NCBI GenBank assembly: GCA_963920635.1
Contig: OY987308.1
Span: forward strand, 23,589,096 to 23,653,095
Reading direction: 5' to 3'
DNA length: 64,000 bases
Source of the DNA: Pseudeuparius sepicola
Lineage: Eukaryota > Arthropoda > Insecta > Coleoptera > Anthribidae
Made by a program: the position numbers and the translations under genes. The first letter of the stretch is position 1. Every line of letters begins with the position of its first letter. The notes beneath the pieces are model-generated. The model did no database searches, was not told where the DNA came from, and worked only from the letters and a program-made list of their open reading frames with translations. Below, one piece after another: positions 59,475-64,000 of this stretch.

Positions 59475-59601
59475 GATAATACCTTTCGTTAATTTTACGA
59501 ATTATAATCCCACAGCTGAAAATACCACGACAGCGCAGCAGGAGTGGTATTTTCTTAGCATTGGGATTATAATGAGTGATAAATTAAGGAAAGGTATTAT
59601 C
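59475..59601. repeat. Hairpin of about 127 bp
   Basis: Arms carry GATAATACCTTTCGTTAATT and AATTAAGGAAAGGTATTATC, plus an inner pair, ATTATAATCCCA and TGGGATTATAAT. GATAATACCTTTCGTTAATTT also occurs at about 20,816-20,836. The spacer to 61,843 shows no gene. It has a GC-rich patch at 61,060-61,350 without coding signature. Confidence 0.7.
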
Positions 59602-61843
59602 TATTATTAGGCATACCACGAGTTGTATTTAAAAAGAGAATTTAACAACTGCAAATAGTTAGTTTGACAGCCAACTGTCATTTAGATTGAACTTTCGGTT
59701 CTGAATATGTTTTTTGTGCTAATAGATATTTAAAGATCAATGTGTTAACTGAAAACATATATTATAGTCCTATATTAAATTTGGTAATGTGAAGAAGTTA
59801 TCGGGTTATCAGTTTTAGCTGCCACAATATTGGTTTAGCGTAACTAGGACAAGGCTAGGACGTAACTAAGAGAGTAGGATTTCAGCGATTATTTCCCTCA
59901 TACTGCTTGCATCCAATAAGGTAGCTCCTTCCATAAAAATCCAACCAATCATATGCCTCTGCTAGCGACAATTGCACTTGTGCAAATTATCGCGGTAATT
60001 GCACTTTTGCAAATTATCACTTCGTTGCTTAGCAACCGCGAATCTGTTGGATACAAACACGTACCTACTTCTTAAAGTTTGTGTGTTTCACACTGTTCTA
60101 AATTATGCAGCTTATAAATTATGTTGCGGTACTATTAAGCATTGTATCAACGAATTTATATAACTTTTACATTGCTAAATTTTTGTTATTGGACCTCCGT
60201 CTCCGTTTAAATTTATGACACATTCAGAAAATAAACCAACGCTGACAGGGTGTAGGTATAATCGCATTTGCCTTGGATATCCAAGCGTCATGTTTGTTTA
60301 CTCGAACGCTACAGTCGAAGCTGTCAATAAACTCGTTCAAAATTAATCGTTTTGGAAATGAAAACATAGAAAAATTAATACAGAAATTATTAAATCGTAT
60401 TCGAGAAATAATCTCGACAAATACCACTCGTGCCGGAAATTTTTCTAGATAATTTTATTCTCAAGCCCTATTTTGCCCATTATATAGTAAAATCACTCGT
60501 ATACAAATTAGGCTTTTATTTTCAAAGATAAAATTTTATCAGAAAATAAAAGAAAATAAAAGACCAATTTATACTCGTGATCTTTCTAGGCAATATAGCG
60601 CTTTCGAAAAAATTATCGATAAAATTTGCGGCACTTGTGATATTACATACGAAAATACCACTAGTGGTATTATCGCTGAAATCATCACCTGATTGGTTAA
60701 TATTTCAAAAATCATAGCATTAAATCATTTTAATCCCCTGTAAAACAATTGATTTTGTCCAATGATATATTATATTTAATCTAAGTAACAATTTTAAATG
60801 AAATATTTCAATTTTTCACAGAAAAAAAGTGGAAATATAAAATTATTCATTTCATAAATATAAACGTATTCCTCAGTATATTTCGATTGACACACTTAAC
60901 ATATTTAGATTTTGATTCATCGAAATTGCATTCCTATAAATATGTTTGTTCCAATTTAAAATAATAATTATTATAAATGCTTCATTGTAGTAATTATTTA
61001 ATTCAGGAACAAATGGGTCACACTGTATAATCAAACATTTTAGACTTTTGGTTTCAAAAATGTCAAAATTGCCGCATTTTCTCGCTTCTTTTTCCCCCCG
61101 AATAAATCCTGCCCACAACGCTGTTAGTGTCAACTATAGGCACCACCATCAATCTACCTCCATGCCCATTTTGTCGCGGAATTTCGCAAATTCCAGTCTT
61201 TTGTCGCGCAGAGTGACGCGTATGGATGGACGCGCATCGCAAAAGGGCCCGTTTGATAATCCCGGAGTGGACCCGGAGTCCTCCGGGCAGATGGATGGCC
61301 CGCCCGGAGCCGCCCCGGAAAATTCGAAAACAATTTTACGAAAAGTGATTGACGACATGGGGGTATTAAAAGTGTCTGCCGGCTATAGCTCTGGATTTTA
61401 TGGAAAAAACTGCCTTTTTGTTATATTTCAAGACATATTTTGTAAATTTAATGGTAGGCAGGTAGGTTAATTCGTATTTTAATTTTACATTTCTTGATGG
61501 CGGAATTAAAATTAGGGGCAGGCATCATATTACGCTGTCAGATAAAAGCGTTAGATATCGATATTAGTTTCAAATGTCTTCTAAAATTTGTGCATGGACG
61601 GTACCTACGTCCTTACCCTTAGCTTTTCCTCAATGGTGACGGCATTTCATTACAAACTCTGTCCTGTGGCAAAGCAGTTATTTTTCAAATTTTATCAAAT
61701 ATTTTTATGTATTCTCATTTCCTTTCTTAGATTTCCGGCAAGAGAAAGTATTTTTTCTGTGGATGTAAGATGTAGAGCGCAGTTTTTCTGCATACAAAAA
61801 CATATTAAGCGACAGAAGACAAACTTTGAAAATTTATTATACC

Positions 61844-63314
61844 TACACTGTGTCTCGGATAAGAATGAACAGCATGGGGATATTGCAAACGGTGAGAGAT
61901 AGAGCAACGGGGAAAAAGTTGCGCAATTTTGCGGTCAATAAAATGGCACAAACAGATTTATAATATCTTTTTTCGTTTTTGAGTTATTTTGAAAAAAGTA
62001 AAATTTTGCGTTTTCGATTTTATTTTTTTCTGAAGTTGTTATCACAGATAGAAAAAAAAACACTTTCTTATGGCACTTTTTAACGGGCTTTAAGATGGCG
62101 TTTTTAGATTTGTTCTTCAACGTTTCGTTTTTGAGAAACCATCTTCACCTTTATTTTTTTAAATAGGGACCTGTATTTTTTTTTTCATATTTTGAAAGCC
62201 CTTTTCATTGCAAATACCATGATGTATGACACGAAATATTTTTAAACTGTTTTGAGACAATTATACTGAAAATTCCGTTGTTTTTTTTCATTCATTTTTT
62301 TCTATTGCGGCCCTGTATTTAATAATAAGAAGTTTAAATATTAATCAGTATTGACAACAATTTAACTTACAGTTTATTTTTACTTCGAAAACTTAATATT
62401 TTTAAATACGGCCCTGTCTGGTAAGTGTTTTTCTCTGTTGTTGTACAGCAAACAGTGTCGCATTGTGTTTTGGAGTAAATTCTTCGCCTTTTCTAATTGT
62501 GAGCAGAAAGCTTTAAGCCAATGAAACCTGTAACTTTTTCCATTTATTAATTGCAACAATACATTCGTTCTGCCTCTACACTATTTCTGTGACACAAGAT
62601 ATAACATGCTGCATGCTGACATGTTAAATATGCCGTCATTTTAAAAAGCACCCTCCATTTCTAATGATACTAATTGCTAACTAAATGATACAGTGGGAGT
62701 TATGACAAATGACAAGGGGTTGGTTTCGTTGTTTCAAAGCCTTCTAGGTGGAGGATTTTTATTTATTTTTTATTATCGTATGTGACTGTTATTAGTTTTT
62801 GCCATCCTTTTTTTAGTTCTCCAATTGAACGATAAGTTGTTAGTTAAATTGTTGACAAATATTTAGACTTCTTATTATTAAATACAGGGCCGCATTAGAA
62901 AAAAATGAATGAAAAAAAAAAGATTTTTCAGTATAATTGTCTCAAAACATTTTAAAAATATTTCGTGTCATACATCATGGTATTTGCAATGAAAAGTGCT
63001 TTCAAAATATGAAAAAAAAATCCAGGTCCGTATTTAAAAAAAATAAGTTCAAGATGGTTTCTCAGAAACGAAACGTTGTAGAACAAATCTAAAAACGCCA
63101 TCTTAAAGCCCCTTAAAAAGTGCCATAAGAAAGTGTTTATCTTTTTTTCTATCTGTGATAGCAACTTCAGAAAAAAATAAAATCGAAAACGCAAAATTTT
63201 ACTTTTTCAAAATAACTCAAAAACGAAAAAAGATATTAGAAATCTGTTTGTGCCATTTTATTGACCACAAAGTTGCGCGACCCATGCTGTTCATTCTTAT
63301 CCGGGACACAGTGT
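61844..63314. mobile_element. Large foldback element, ~1.47 kb
   Basis: Arms of about 490-530 bases (61,844-62,376 and 62,823-63,314) surround a ~446-base loop. The ends are TACACTGTGTCTCGGATAAG and TTATCCGGGACACAGTGTA. The arms include CATCATGGTATTTGCAATGA and its inverse. They carry small indels between them, so it is not very recent. No coding capacity was found in arms or loop. Confidence 0.85.
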
Positions 63315-64000
63315 ATATAGAAAAACATTTAGCTGTAGTCCCAAAATTTGGAACACCCTGTAAACTCACTTTTTTATTTCGACAGAATAGTACATTACAA
63401 TAACTCACATGGGATGAGACAGGTGTACGGCGTTCTGCTCCCCAACCGGCATACGGTTCCCGCTTCCGGTTCAACCGGAAGTTGATATTTCCGGGTTACA
63501 GTAAACTGCGGCCAGCGGAGTTTGGAACCTGTATAGGCGCATAAATCAAATTGTGCCGTGCGCGAATTCGGCGTTTGCAGATTTGCAGGCGCATGCCGAA
63601 CGGTTCGAACGTTATTTTTGTGGAAATTAAAATTCCGCCCGCGAAGCAAGAAAACAAGCGCTGTATTCCCAACAGGTTTTTTTTACCTCTGGAGTTTATT
63701 ATGCTGTACGGTGCTTTCTTGCGAAAGCTCTGGTGTTGCGAGGTCCGAAAATGACCGGAGGATAGAAGATACTAAAGACAAAAAGATAGTAGATGGTAGA
63801 TGGTATTTTCGACCTTCGATCGAACTTGGTTCGAGGCAGGCGCGTGCACATGTTTTTAAAGAAAAACACCGCTATGGCCAAGAGCGCTGGACAAAAATGT
63901 GGGTTCACGGTATTGCTCCTAAGTAGGCTTTATCCCTGTGATTCACTAATTGTCCTACACTCACTGGGATTACTACGGTTTTCTAGGGGTTTTCCGTAGT
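63315..64000. other. No gene supported at the right edge
   Basis: Contains GGAACACCCTGTA (about 63,350) and ACCGGAAGTTGATATTTCCG, fragments of dispersed repeats. A 122-codon plus-strand ORF at 63,558-63,926 has no recognisable domain. Confidence 0.45.

Noticed and set aside
61048..61470. 140-codon ORF as a possible third exon of the membrane-protein gene
   Set aside because: No acceptor in the right phase, no coding resemblance, and it crosses a GC-rich noncoding patch.
63558..63926. 122-codon ORF near the right edge
   Set aside because: No domain or splice support; it sits among repeat fragments.

Overview
This is eukaryotic nuclear DNA, almost certainly from an insect. It is AT-rich and intron-containing, is packed with short inverted-repeat elements, and carries an interstitial block of the insect telomere repeat (TTAGG)n read on the minus strand at about 27.81-27.87 kb. 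It also holds a Penelope-like retroelement fossil and a repeat family related to 5S rRNA. A beetle is my best guess, but nothing here proves the order. All gene models were read by eye from splice signals, reading frames and internal comparison; no database search was possible.

Layout. (1) At 4.99-7.14 kb, plus strand, is one long uninterrupted ORF. It encodes a multi-pass membrane protein with a C-terminal eight-cysteine zinc finger, the architecture of the DC-STAMP-domain proteins DCST1/DCST2 (Drosophila sneaky; nematode SPE-42/SPE-49), which act in gamete membrane events. (2) Two GC-rich plus-strand exons, at 28,910-29,124 and 58,399-58,578, have matching splice phases. Together they read as the N-terminus of a type II membrane protein: a basic tail, one signal anchor, then a luminal coiled-coil stem. 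It is probably a Golgi glycosyltransferase, and a chondroitin N-acetylgalactosaminyltransferase-like protein is my tentative guess. The catalytic part must lie beyond the right edge. The intron between the two exons is about 29.3 kb.

(3) Inside that giant intron, on the opposite strand, is a cluster of four related genes for small secreted helical proteins: A (41,822-44,627), B (47,245-48,052), C (50,731-51,553) and D (53,793-54,627). Their predicted lengths are 232, 233, 236 and 243 residues. Their cysteine spacing is conserved almost to the residue although most of the sequence has diverged. A and D keep six cysteines. B and C, a recent GC-rich duplicate pair, have lost the second and fifth together. 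This family is the most interesting coding content of the window. I cannot name it with confidence.

(4) The rest is repeats. They include at least six long hairpin elements with TA-CAGGGTG ends but unrelated interiors, two other large foldback elements (56.86-58.38 and 61.84-63.31 kb), 5S-related SINE-like copies, a terminal-inverted-repeat MITE pair, tandem arrays, and many runs of 10-15 G. No tRNA, rRNA or CRISPR feature was found.
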